Source: Bolinopsis microptera
Lineage: Eukaryota; Ctenophora; Tentaculata; Lobata; Bolinopsidae
NCBI RefSeq assembly: GCF_026151205.1
Contig: NC_087082.1
Location: forward strand, 10,176,901-10,240,900
Reading direction: 5' to 3'
DNA length: 64,000 bases
The notes below the pieces were generated by a model. The model saw only the letters and a program-made list of their open reading frames with translations. It did no database searches and was not told where the DNA came from. A program made the translations under genes and the position numbers. Shown here in pieces: positions 42,401-55,962 of this stretch; within the stretch, counting starts at the first letter, position 1; the number at the start of each line of letters is the position of its first letter.

Positions 42401-45400
42401 ACAGAACGCAAAACGAGTTCAATTTATAATTAAAATGGCGTTATACAAGAGCTGCGCGTTCCGACTGCGTGAATTAACTTGTGTTGCGAATCTCCTATTG
42501 GTCAATGTACCGCGTCACGTGATAAAACAATTTGCTCTACGATCAACCTTGAACTGAGTTTCGTGGACAAGATTCCGGAGGCTAATTAAATTGATTTACA
42601 TGATCTCAGATTACAAAATGTTTCGTGGACACTTTTTAGGCGCGATCGTAAAGTTACGATCGATCTTAGAGTACACGATATAACTTACGATATAACTTTC
42701 GTGGAGGACACCCTGGGAGGGGCCGAACAATCTTTTTACTTGCAACTATGGGTCAATGCGACCGATATTTGGGAAAAATACCAACGCTAGCTCTCTCTCT
42801 CTCATTTGCTTATATTATCTCTCCTTACAGCAATCGGTGTTGCTTAGATTTCTCTAATTTGGGCTAATTTGCCTTATGGAGGTCAAACTAAGATACAATT
42901 TTCTGAGTTTAACGATAAGTGGGCGTTATAAGCTGGACAGAGACTGAGAAAAACAATGACAAAAAACAAAAAACAGTCCATTTTACCCGTTTTTGCGTTA
43001 AGTAAAGAAAAGATCATAATTTTGCAGTTTTCTTATTTCTAAGAGTCATTTTGATGTATTTAATTCATTTGAACAACTGTCTGTTTTACATTGAAACGCT
43101 ATGAGTATGTAGACATGTTCTGTGATCGTTATTTGCGAATAGTTGTTTGAAAAAATGGTTAAATCAATTTGTCCAGTTGTTTGAACTCGAATCGCCGTGG
43201 AATTCAAGTACAAAATTCCCTCGATTCCCATAAAAGCATAAACGACTGAAGTCTTAACCTCCTTACTTTAGAGACATTGATAATAATGAGATGTCTCTTG
43301 CTGACGTTCCTACTTAACTTCTTTCAAGCGATCAATGGTTCTTACTGACATATTATAGCATAATTGAAGATGTTTTATTGAAATGTGTACCCATTTGCAC
43401 TATGGGTGATGATCAATCAGCTGATCGTGCTTATGACAGCTTTAAATTCATGATTCATTCATTTTGATTGCTCCATACCCTGAGTCTATTATTTCAGCCC
43501 AGAGAGAATTTTTGAGAATGAGAATTTGGCCATTATCGTCGGGACTTTCAAAAATACTCACGTGATATTTGTACTTGTTTGTAGTAAGTGTAACCATATA
43601 ATGCCAATGTAAACTTCAGAGACTGAGACGTTTGAAGAACGCACAACAACAGGTAAAAATTAAGATTTTAAGATTGAAAACTGGGACAACTAAATGCTTG
43701 GTAGTACAACAAAACGGACTTTTCGTTAGCATTCACTTGTCCATTGTTAATGGACTAACCCGGCGCGCGAAATTCGGTGAGTTCGAATCTAAGTGTACAC
43801 ATGGGTACCATGATTATTAGATAAAACGGGAAACATTAATTTTCTACCCCTGACTCCGGTCCCAGACCACTCGCCCTTACACCAATCCCTATTCTCTTCC
43901 CTAGAGTTCATTACACAAGAATCTTAAAAAGCTGCAAAAGTTTCAACATTATTTTCTTTAACGTAGATATCATTCTCTTGGTCATCATTACTTCTGTTAT
44001 CATGGCTTTTGTAAGAACGTGAAAAAAGGTGACATATCACCACCTATAAAAGCACAAACCGAGTAATGAATGAAGGAAGTCCTTGAGTTCAGCCGCTCTG
44101 TGACGGATTTGTCTGCCAGTGTGGTCGTCAGCAGGGTTGTACTCTATAGCGTTCTCAGCTATTAGCTCCACGTCACAGATAAACTCCCTGAGGGTGGGTT
44201 TTTATCATTTCTGGGTTAACACACGTGATCAGTTAGAGGTTCTGGAATGTGAATATGGAGGTATAGGGTTACAGAGTGAAATGGCTCGAGATTAAGAATG
44301 GGGGACAAACATTGTTTGAAGCTTGTTTTAGATTTACATATTTAACGACAGATATAACAATATTAGGTTTTTTTACTTGACAGCGTCGTATTCCATACAG
44401 TCAATCTTCTCACGTATTTTCTCCAGATCCATAGGTTTCTTCACAACTTCCAAATAATCTGACACCTTGGAAAAGTGTGCACAGGTTTAGGGATGGCCAG
44501 TGGAATCCTCTAACAAAATTTATTCATAAAAGCCAAAATCAAAGAGTTATACAGAGATACAAAGTCAAACAATTAATTATAGCGTCCGTTTAACGGACTC
44601 CGTTCGCTATCCTAGATACAATAACACGATATGAGCAATAACAGCACTGTTATAAGTGATTACCTCCTCCAAGTTGACAGGTTTGCAGAAACAGTAGAAC
44701 TTTCTCTCCTTCATCAACTTGTAGACCATATCACGTAAGAACAGTCGTAACTCTCTTAGCGTTGCAGCCTAAAAAGGAAATATTTATATATGTATTCGGG
44801 GTGATAAAAAATAGCACGACTGATTAGTGTTTAAACATTTTAGGTACTTAGCGATGGGTTCTCAGATGTATTACAAGAAGATGTGGAATGTTTAGTACCT
44901 CTCTTTTCTCGATAGCAGCTATTTCTTCCTCACTCAGAGGTTTAGGCTTCACTGGTGGCGCTTCCTCTAATTCCTCAATGGTTTCATCTGGGGTATTGAC
45001 TGGCTAATAATAAATAATTTAATAATAATAATTTATCAGCTACTTCACAATTCGAAAACAAAAATATATGCTTCATTTGAATTCGTTTAGTTTGAATCTA
45101 AATTGATTTGTCTTCCTGCAATGACATAACAACAGGTAACAATAAGGGCCAGGGGGCATAATAACGTCAATTAATGGTATTTCAAACAAAATGACCGAGT
45201 AACTGACCATGTTGAGAAGTGACGCTGAAAGATCTGGCTATCTCGGAGGTAAGGAGAGGAGTAAAGAAGTTGGTAATGTTAGCAGTGGTAGGAGGACGGA
45301 GATCTACTCTTTCTGACTCGGAGAAAAGATCACTGAACAGGGAACCCTGATAGAAAAATAATTAAATAAGAGACGCACACAGTTCAGTCGTAATCATAAA

Positions 45401-48400
45401 CTATTAGTGTAACTTTACAATTTACGTATCAGAAATTGTAAATCTTCAAATGTGAAAAATTTCATTGTTTGCAACATAATATTAAGCTCGTTTTTGAAAA
45501 CATTTGAAATTCTCAATACTATGTCAATTTCTATGACGCAGATAGAGCAGTACCCTACCGTTACAGTTTCGTGCGCCCTCCCTAATTTTTCGCCCCTTTT
45601 TGTTCATGCTCATTTTCATGCCTCTTGTAATTGATCGTGCCAACCGGACGATGAAGAGGCTCAATTTTGTAACCAGTCCTCCCCTCTCTAGAACAATAAC
45701 TAGACAACAGTAACTATATAACAATAACTAGATAACAGTAACGAACCTCTTGCAGTGTATCACAGGTGGAAAGTGTAGCTATCAGCACCATGTTACACCC
45801 AGGTAGTGTGTCTGATAGGAGTGTGTGTAACACATTACACACTGATATGTTACACGAACTCTCTAGAACGTCCATAAACGGGATGTACAGGATACTGGGC
45901 GCTCTCTTTCTAGCTCCCGTCACAATCTGCGTGTTTGGTTTGGTAAGAGCAAAAACTGGAGGTTATCTGCTTATTTATATTTAATAAAAGCATATTATGT
46001 AGAGTTTTTGTTTACTGTTGTTAATGATTAACAATATCAACAGTTCAATTAAAATCTAGGAGTATTTAGTTTTGATAATCTAACTATCTACTGAACAATA
46101 TTTAACAGTTGAACTAGAATTCAGTAAGTACTTAAATAAGCTAAAATAGTACTTAAATAAGTATTTAAATAAGTTAAATTAGTACTTAAATAAGTTAAAT
46201 AAGTACTTAAACAAGTTAAATTAGTATTTAAATAAGTTAAAGCACCCTCCTACCCTGGCTGCAGCCTCCTCTAGACTCCTGTAGTTAGGATCGTTGAGAG
46301 AAGTCAGTGATACCTCGTGTAGTGACACTTCCTCGAACACGTGCAATAAACTGCTCATAACCAGTGTGTTGTGCGATGTTATTAGGAGTCGTGGTCTGTG
46401 GCTAGGGACTGAGGGAAATTGGGAGATCATAGTTTGGAGCTGGTTTGGGGCCCGGGTACAATGTACATTGTAGAACTGATTTCCCAAGTTAAGCTAATTC
46501 AATAAACACAAATATTTCACTTAAACAAGTAAACTAGTGATTAAAAATAAAATCGTGCAGAAATAATAGGGTACGGATAAGTGCTTAAATAAGTGCTTAT
46601 CGATGCTAGCACAGCACCGCCAGTTGTACATGTATTATATATTAGCTCAATTTCAGACTTCAGCTCAAATTACCTTTTGAATAGTAAGATTCAAGAGTAG
46701 AGAAGAACTGATCGATATCCTGATAAGACGTGTTTCTAGCTGATGCTCCTTTGTAAATTTCAGGTTCTCCTGCCACTAATTCTACTGCCTCCTTCTTTTT
46801 GTCGCTTCCTGGGAGAAACAAGTGGGTTAGGGGGGTTAGCTCATCTCTTGACCATGTTCACAGGTAATTCCGTTGGCATGCACGACGCACGTGGCTCTTA
46901 CTCGCTGACAGAATTATCCTTCCCGTCGGTTTTTTATGCGCATTTTTACTATCGGTATCACATTTAGCAGGATCGGAGCCGAAAATTGTTTTGCCACCTC
47001 AGCTTTTGGGAATTAGTACACAGACTATAGGAATCACCTCCTGTTCAAAAAATTATGTACCAGTTATAATATATGATTAGTAAACAGTGCACAGTACATT
47101 AGTACATTAGTACATTAGTACATTAGTACATTAGTACATTAGTACATTAGTACATTAGTAAACAGTACATACAACTTTGGACAATTTTTAATTGGGTCTC
47201 AGGTTTGATGAGGGATCTTTAAGAATTTAAACTCAAATACATCGTGTAAGTTCTTCAAAAGGGCCGAATAGTAAATATATTCGAGTCTGTGTGAGTGTAG
47301 GCTACGATATTTTGATGTGCTGTCCCACGCTACGCACAATTTTCAATGCGGTAGGTATACATCTGCCTCTTATTTCCTCACATTACAATATGCACTTTGT
47401 TAGTTCGTTAACCTACCTGTGTTCTAGTTAAAAGTTTATAGGTTACATTTTTCGGAACTTACTTAACTGTTAGTTTAAATCGGTTCAAATTTATATAAAT
47501 CATCGTTTGCCTTGTGTTGGTCATACTGGAATCAATTGGCTTCGATACACAACTTATTAAATCATCAACAACTTAAAATAAATTTCACGCCAGGAAAAGA
47601 AACAAACTCTAGCGATGGTCCAAGTAATTAAAAAAGAGGAAAACGTTCCCATCCTCAACTACAAACTGAAACTCATATATTTCGTCATTATCGTAACTGC
47701 GATGGTAGTCATTTACATGCTCACGTTTGGAGAACGAGGAACATCATACCAAGAAGGTCAAATCCACACAGATAACAGAATGAACTCTAAATCTGTAGAA
47801 GTGGAGACATTTTCAGAGGTGACCGAGGAGGGGACTGAACAATCAGATTTAGACATGACTGCTTCACTTGGCTCAATATTTCCCACTTCTTCAGCGAATG
47901 TATACAGTACAAATTCGTTGCCCCAGCAAATTGACGGCGGTCAGCAACCTGTAATACAAGATCCACAACTAAGTCAAGTTCAACAACCTGAGCAAAGTGT
48001 AATCCAGCAACCGGATCAAACTTTAGTACAACAACCCGTACAGCCTCAACAGAGTGACATTCCACAGCCTGTTCCTCAACAACCTCTGGAGAATCAACCA
48101 CAACCAGTAATCCCACAAGTCCCCCAAACTCCGCTTCAACCAGTAGGACAGTGTCCAGCTCTTGACATGGGTGGAATACACGACAGGATTACAAAGAGTT
48201 GCGAGGTGGACCGGTTTAAGAACAACTGGGTTGAACTGGTGGCTATGTACGATATCGCTCCTCATCACCTTCTTTACGATGTGGATAGGAACTACGTCTG
48301 GGTAAGAGAGTATAATATTTTGTATTTCCTCTGCATTTTGCTGTAATTTTAGAAACATGATCTTATGATCTAATGTATGAATAAATATAAACTTAGTTTT

Positions 48401-51400
48401 ATCATTAAGTGAACGATACTTTGTTTGAGAACTAGGCTTTGATTAGCAGATCAGTTTAAACAAGCTCGCGTCTTATAACAAATTCTATGCAGGTGACGGT
48501 CCCCAAAATAGCGAGCTCCAACATAAAACGGGTAATCATCAAAGAGAAGTTTGGCTACGAAGAGGGAAGCGAAGAAATGGAACACGCACTATTCGCACCC
48601 CACGTAACCCTAGCCAAGTGCTGCCTCCTTACTGCTGAAGTAGCTAGAGAATTTTATTCCTTACAACGAGCCTTCACTTTCGCTTTCATCAGGAACCCCT
48701 GGACACGACTTTACTCCGCGTACAAAGACAAAATAGTTAAATTCAAAGGGTTCGACGACTACTACTACATCAAGAAGATCCTGTTCACAGTGCGAGACTG
48801 GACCTGGGAAGAAGTAAAGAATGAACCAGCTGTTAGGGAGGCAGCCGGAACAATTACCTTCACTGATTTTCTTACAATGTTAGCCACGACTGACGCCGAG
48901 AACTTTAACGACCATTGGAAACCCTGGTTCTTGTTGACCCAGCCCTGCATGATAAAATATGATTATATCGGGTACCTGGAGGACATTGGCACTGCGTATC
49001 AGGTTGTTAAAAATAAAGTGTTCAGTGATCTGGATATTGATCTGGGAGAGAGATATGCAGGATCCTCAGGGAGTGCCGGTACTATTGAGGCGTATAAAGT
49101 CGTGCCTAAACACGTGCTAGATGCTATCGTGGCCAAGTTTGAGGATGACTTTAATATTGGAGGTTACAGTACGGATATAAACTGTATTGACCAACTACAT
49201 GGATAGATGGGATACAAAAATACTGAATTCACTAATCATTCATTTTATGTATGTATTTATAAACGATAAATTGGCAGCAATTTGATTGATGCTGATGTTG
49301 ATATTAGGGGTTTCAGTAAAGATTTGCAATATATTGATCAGTTGCAATTTGCACGGATTGAGGGATAAATAGATATTTACATTTTCTGTTAATGATATAT
49401 TTATTAATAATAAATTTGTTTTTCATAGTACGATAAATTTACAGCAAAAACTTTAATCAATAAAGTCTAGCTTGAGTAATTTTTTTCAGAGAAAATAACT
49501 TCAAAGACAAAGAAAATATGCAGTTAAATGAAGAAAGCCTAATCAGTAATGAAAAGTTAAAACCACGTGTGTTGCAGGATAAAAAGAAAGCTTTCACCAA
49601 TAAGTACAAGTGATTAAATGCTATGAGAAAGTGCATACGAGCAAAGCAATCTCTGATGCACCTCTAGATCGAGAGCCTTTCCCCCGAGAAGACGGTGACT
49701 TTGTTGTGCTGTGCTCTGTGGAAATGAGTGTGAGTTATAACTTTTTATAAATAAAACATAAAGGGTGATTTATTAACGCTTAGTTATAAACATTAAGCGA
49801 TGTGTTATAAACAGTGGGATGTGAACAGTATGAGATGTTCGGGGATACAATGTTGTATTAAAGTCTGGTACTGGTACTTTCTTTCTCGGAAATAAAGAGG
49901 TTGTTACATGAAACCAAAGGCTTTACATACCATGCGACACTTTATAATATGAACACTTAAATACAAAAACTAACAACTATTTCCAAATACCTGATGGAGA
50001 GATATAAGCATGTCCGAGACTAGAACAGTTGGCTTTAGCAGAGGGCATAACCCTGGTGATAAAGCGGACTAAGTCCATGACCGTGTCTGATAACAAGGGT
50101 CGGATGTGCTGAGGTAAAGGCAAGTGGGTGTTTTCACCTGAACAGTGGGGTTCTTTTAGCTTCACAGACACTTCCATTAGTGACTGTATTAAAAAGATGC
50201 TCTTTCATGGTGAATACTCAAGACCGCGGATATTTCAGATTATAAGGGTTTACATTTACTAAAAGAAGCCTAAGTCGGAAACAAGCGTCTTAATTTCTAT
50301 CTACAATCATCCTCAGTTTCAACTTTCACAGTCTGACAATCTATGTGGCGACTTACTTGAGCGAGCTTGAGCAGGTTGAATTTTCAATAAAGCCTGGTAA
50401 AAGTCCTGGGCTCTAACTTTTATACTGGCAGTGTCCAGTAACAGTCTCTTGTTCGTTTTGTAGATCTGAGATTACAATGGTCAATTTGTTTTCAGCTTTT
50501 TTAAAAAGCTTCATAAACTTCGTAAAGAATTTGTACCTTTACTATTTTCTATCCTCACTGTATTTCAAACTTGACGAGCTTAGATAACTCCGGCAACCAG
50601 GAAAACCCCGAGAAATAGACTTAAATGTGTTTTATTTCAAGAGCAAAAACGTTTAGCAAATTTAGCCCGCCAATGAAGTATTACAGTAGTAAGTGTTTTG
50701 TTGCTTCAAGTTGCGTTATAATTAGTTCACATAATATAGCTTTACGCATAAACTTTAACTTTTCATTACTTATGTTGTGAAGATTATTAATGATGGGGTA
50801 AAGAATTTCAATTAAGGAATACTTGAAGCAGTATTATGAACCCCATCGATGCCCTTGCCTATTTCCCATTTGACAAAAAATTGAGGAAGAAATGGGCATG
50901 AGGTCTTCTTGGTGAGAATTATTGCACTATTCATGCGTCAATAATATTAATAATTAATGAAATTCATCGCTATTTTATAAAGAATAAAATAATGCCATAC
51001 CTGAGGATACCGTCTCCTGAGAGCACCTAGCGCGCTCTCTGTAACCAACGACTTGAGATCAGCCCCACAGAAGCCAGCAGTTCTATCAGCCAGCACAGAC
51101 AACAGGTCCGGGTGAGGGAGGGGGCTCCACTTGTTGGTGTGTATACGCAGGATCTCAGCCCTGGCCTGGGGAAAAGGAGGGGTTGCTGGGGCTGCCAGGG
51201 GTTAGGGGCTTCATTCAGTAGTTTCAATAGGCAGAATGATGGCAGGGAAATGTTTGAAGGGGAAGCATCAAGCAAATTTGAAGTTGAATTTCGATCAAGA
51301 CGTAAGGATAAGCAATTTCAAACTGACCGAAGCGGAGGGAAGTGGGAAATGGAACTCTCTGTCGAATCTGCCGGGTCTTCTTAGAGCAGGATCAATAGCA

Positions 51401-54400
51401 TCCAGTCTGTTAGTCGCACCAACTACCACCACTTCGCCTGATGAGAGATGGTATTCACTACAATATTTACTGTTCAATATAGTTTCCGCTCAAAATAAAA
51501 AGACTGTGAATAAAAATAGGAACACTCCACACTCCGTCACTCCAAGCAGCCTTGTTTACGTCCTGAATTCTGAATTCTGAACCAATATTACCTCTACTAT
51601 CTAGCCCGTCCATCAAAGCTAACAGAGTGCTGACAATAGAGGAGTGTATCTGCTCTTGACGTGAGCTACGTACTGGAGCTAGACCGTCTATCTCGTCAAA
51701 GAATATGATACTCGGTCTCATTGAGTATGCCTGGTTCAGGAGGTTTGGTAAATGAAGGGCAAAGAATGCGCAGATATCATGGAACTTAATAATTTATATT
51801 TACAAAGTATGGAAACGAACAGGTTGTTTTAAATGACGATCTGTTAAGTATCATAATATGTCTGATCACCTGATCGAAGAGAAGTCGAAGTTGTCTCTCA
51901 CTTTCCCCCACCCACTTGCTAAGACAATCTGCTCCTTTCCTCATAAAGAAGGATATCTTCTGACCGTCCTTACCACACTCATTTGCCAGCGCCCTTGCTA
52001 CCTATTGTAATTTGAAAAGTATTTAATTTTAAAAAAGTAGAATGTCAAGCCTACGTGGTTCAATAGCATAAGTCTCTGGTTCAATAATTTCTGATCGTAA
52101 AAGACTGATTCGATTTCGTAACTTTGTAGATTGAAGGAATATTTGCTTACCAAAGTTTTACCAGTTCCAGGACTCCCATAGAATATAACCCCTCGGGGAG
52201 GTGCAATGTTGAACTTCTCAAACACATCAGGATACAGCATAGGGAACACAACCATTTCTCTAAGAGAGTGAATGTGCTGGTCCAGTCCTCCCACTGAGGT
52301 GAAGTCAGTGGATTTGTCTAGTGACATGGGGTCTATATCAGCCATACTGGCTCCAGCTTTTTGTCTTTCTCTGTATACACCTGGGAAAGGGTGGGTATTG
52401 ACGGTTTCATACGATATTAACTACATTTAAAGGGTTTTCAAGTTATGTGCTTTGTTTTTGCAAATATTCATTCAGTCACGAAATAGGGGGGGGGGGGGGG
52501 GGATCATGTTATTTTTTGTCCGTTTTTGTCCGTTTTGTCCGTTAATTTTTGTCCGTTTTGAAAATATAGCTGCCAAACGGACAAAAACGGACAAAAACGG
52601 ACAAAAACGGACAAAAACGGACAAAAACGGACAAAAACGGACAAAAATTGTAACTTTTTATTCAAATTTTCTCCACAATTTGTAACAGGCTATCTGCAGA
52701 AATGGGTAGCCCGGTTAATGACCATGGTCCTTTCTCAAACTTTTAATCCTCAATTAGGCACAAAGAATAGTCTACACATTTTTTAATAACATAAAAAGGG
52801 ATGAAAAGTTTTATTACTGGAGAGTAAAACTTTGTTAAACACAAAGATTCTTGAGCACATTTTGGGTCAGACTCAAATGCGTTTAAAAACATTTTAGTAT
52901 ATAACAATAAAGTATGTAAACAATAACACCAACAATAATTATAAATTGAACAAATTATTGAGAGATGAAAAAGAGGAAGAGGAGTAGGGGGACTGAGGAG
53001 GGGGACTGAGGAGGAAGAGGAGGGGGGACTGAGGAGGAGGACTGGTGAAGAGGACTGATGAGGAGGAAGACTGAGAAGTAGGAGTAGGGGGAGGACTGAG
53101 GTGGGGAGGACTTAGGAGAAAGAGGAGGATTGAGGAGGAGGAGGAATGAGGAGTAGAAAGAGGAAGAGGACTGAGGAGGATCAGGAGGACCCAGGAGGAG
53201 GAGGAAGAGGAGGAGGACTGATGAGGAGAAGGAGGACCCAGGAGGAAGAACCAGGAAGAAGAGGAGGAGGAGGACTGAGAAGGAGGACTGAGAAGGAGAA
53301 TGAGGACTGATGAGGAGGATGAGGATGAGGAGGAGGGTGACTGGGGGAGGACTGAGGAGTAGGAAGACTGAGGAGGAGGAAAATGAGAAGGACTGAGGAG
53401 GAGAAGGACTGAGGAGAAGGAAGAGGAGGAGGACTGAGGAGGACCCAGGAGGAGGAGGACCCAGGAAAAAGCCCCAGGAGGAGGATGATGACTGGGGAGG
53501 AGGAGGACTGATGAGGACTGATGACGAGGACTGAGGACGAGGAGGAGGAGGAGGAGGACTAAGGAGGAGGACTGAGGAGGACTGATGAGGAGGAGAAGGA
53601 AGTGGATGAAGAGGATGAGGAGGACCCAGGAAGAGAAGGAGGATAACTGAGGAGGAGGAGAAGGACTGAGGAGGAGAAGAGGGATCCAGGAGGAGAACCC
53701 TGAACCCAGGAGGAGGAGGAGGAGGAGGACTGAGGAGGAGGACCAAGGAGGAGGTTGACTAGCGAAAGGACTGAGGAGGACTGAGGATGTGAAGGAGGAC
53801 TGAGGAGGAGGAACCAGGAAAAGGAGGAGGAGGAGGAGGACTGAGAAGGCGAAGGAGGACTGATGAGGAGGATGATGATGAGGAGGGGGGTGACTGGGGG
53901 GAGGACTGAGGAAGAGGGTGACTGGGGGAGGACTGAGGAGGATGAGGAAGACTGAGGAGGAGGAGGAAGAGGAGAAGGACTGAGGAGTAGAACGACTGAG
54001 GAGGAGAACGACTGAGGAGGAGAAGGAGGAGGAAGAGGACTGGGGAGGAGGAGGACTGTAATTGAGGAGGAGGAGGAGTAGGAGGAGGACTGAGGAGGGG
54101 AGGAGAAAGAGGACTGAGGAGGATCAGGAAGACCCAGGAGGAGGACCCAGGAGGAGGAGGAGGACCCAGGAGGAGGACCCAGGAGGAGGAGGAGGAGGAC
54201 TGAGGAGGATGACTGAGGAGGAGGAGGACTGAGGAGGAGGAGGAGGACTGAGAGGGAGGAGGACTGAGGAGACATGAGGAGGAGGAGGAGGAGGAGAAGG
54301 ACTGAGGAGGAGAAGGAGGAGGACGTAGGAAGAGGAGGACCCAGGAGGAGGACTCAGGAGGAGGAGAAGGAGGACTGAGGAGGAGGATGAGGACTGAGAA

Positions 54401-55930
54401 GGAGGAGGACTGTGGAGTACTGAGGAGGATGGCTGAGGAGGATGGCTGAGGAGGATGACTGAGGAGGATGACTGAGAAGGAGGAGGACTGAGAAGTACTG
54501 AGGAGGATGGCTGAGGAGGAATGAGAAGGAGGAGAACTGAGGAGAACTGAGGAGGAGGAGGACTGAATAGGAGGAGGAGGGGGACTGGGGGAGGACTGAG
54601 GAGGAGGAGGACTGACGAGAAGGATGAGGAGGAGGACTGAGGAGGACTGAGGATTGAGGAGGAAGAGGAGGAGGATGAAGAGGAGGAGGACCCAGGAGGA
54701 GGAGGACTCAGGAGGACTGAGGAGGAGGAGGACTGAGAGGAGATGAGACTGAGGAGGAGGAGGAGGACTGAGGAGGATGGCTGAGGAGAATGGCTGAGGA
54801 GGATGACTGAGAGGGAAGAGGAGGAGGAGGGGGAGGACTGAGGAGGAGGAGGAGGAGGAACTAGGAGGAGGACCCAGCCGGAGGACTCAGGAGGAGGAAG
54901 AGGACTCAGGAGGAGGACTGAGGAGGACTGAGAAGGAGGAGGGCTGAGGAGAACTGAGGAGGATGAGGAGGAGGACTGAATAGGAGGAGGAGGAGGGGGA
55001 CTGGGGGAGGACTGAGGAGGAGGAGGAGGAGGAAGCATCTAAATGTTATTTCCATTTTTGTTATTTTTTGTCCGTTTTTGTCCGCTCTATTTTTTGTCCG
55101 TTTTGAAAATATATGGTTCCGAACGGAAAAAACGGATAAAAAACATGACCCCCCCCCCCCCCCCCCCAAGGAGGAGGAGGAGGAGGAGGACTGAGGAGGA
55201 GGACTGAGGAGTACTGAGGAGGATGGCTGAGGAGGATGGCTGAGGAGGATGACTGAGAGGGAGGAGGAGGAGGACTGAGGAGAAGGAGGAGGAGGACCCA
55301 GGAGGAGGACTCAGGAGAAAGAGGAGGAGGAGGACTCATAAGGAGGAATGAGAAGGTGGAGAACTGAGGAGGAGGAGGAGGACTGAATAGGAGGAGGAGG
55401 GGGACTGGGGGAGGACTGAGGAGGAGGAGGACTGACGAGAAGGATGAGGAGGACTGAAGAGGACTGAGGAGAAGGATGAGGAGGAGGACTGAGGAGGATG
55501 ACTGAGGAGAAGGACTGAGGACTGAGGAGGAAGAGGAGGAGGATGAAGAGGAGGAGGATAAAGAGGAGGAGGACCCAGGAGGAGGAGGAGGACTGAAGAG
55601 GACTGAGGAGAAGGATGAGGAGGAGGACTGAGGAGGATGACTGAGGAGAATGACTGAGGAGGATGAGGAGGAGGAGGAGGATGAGGAGGAGGAGGAGGAG
55701 GAGGAGGAGGAGGAGGGGGAGAGGAAGAGGAGGAGGAGGAGGAGGAGGAGGAGGAGGAGGAGGAGGAGGAGGAGGAGGAGGAGGAGGAGGAGGAGGAGGA
55801 GGAGGAAGAGGAGGAAGCATCTAAACTTTATTTCCATTTTTGTTATTTTTTTGTCCGTTTTTGTCCGTTTTTGTCCGCTTTATTTTTTGTCCGTTTTGAA
55901 AATATAGCTGCCAAACGGACAAAAACAAGA

Positions 55931-55962
<32 letters not shown>

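Noticed and set aside
41722-42411. Minus-strand frame opposite the Myb/SANT gene
   Set aside because: Shadow of the real gene; no family resemblance.
43760-43800. GAGTTCGAATCT resembling a tRNA/SINE B box
   Set aside because: No matching A box or tail; treated as chance.
45452-45984. Short frames within ATAD2 introns and opposite its exons
   Set aside because: Explained by ATAD2 exons on the minus strand or by chance.
52955-55837. Long Ser/Pro/Leu-rich minus-strand frames and a Glu/Arg-rich plus-strand frame
   Set aside because: Composition of the GGA/TCC array in an intron; overlapping frames are equally open and low-complexity.
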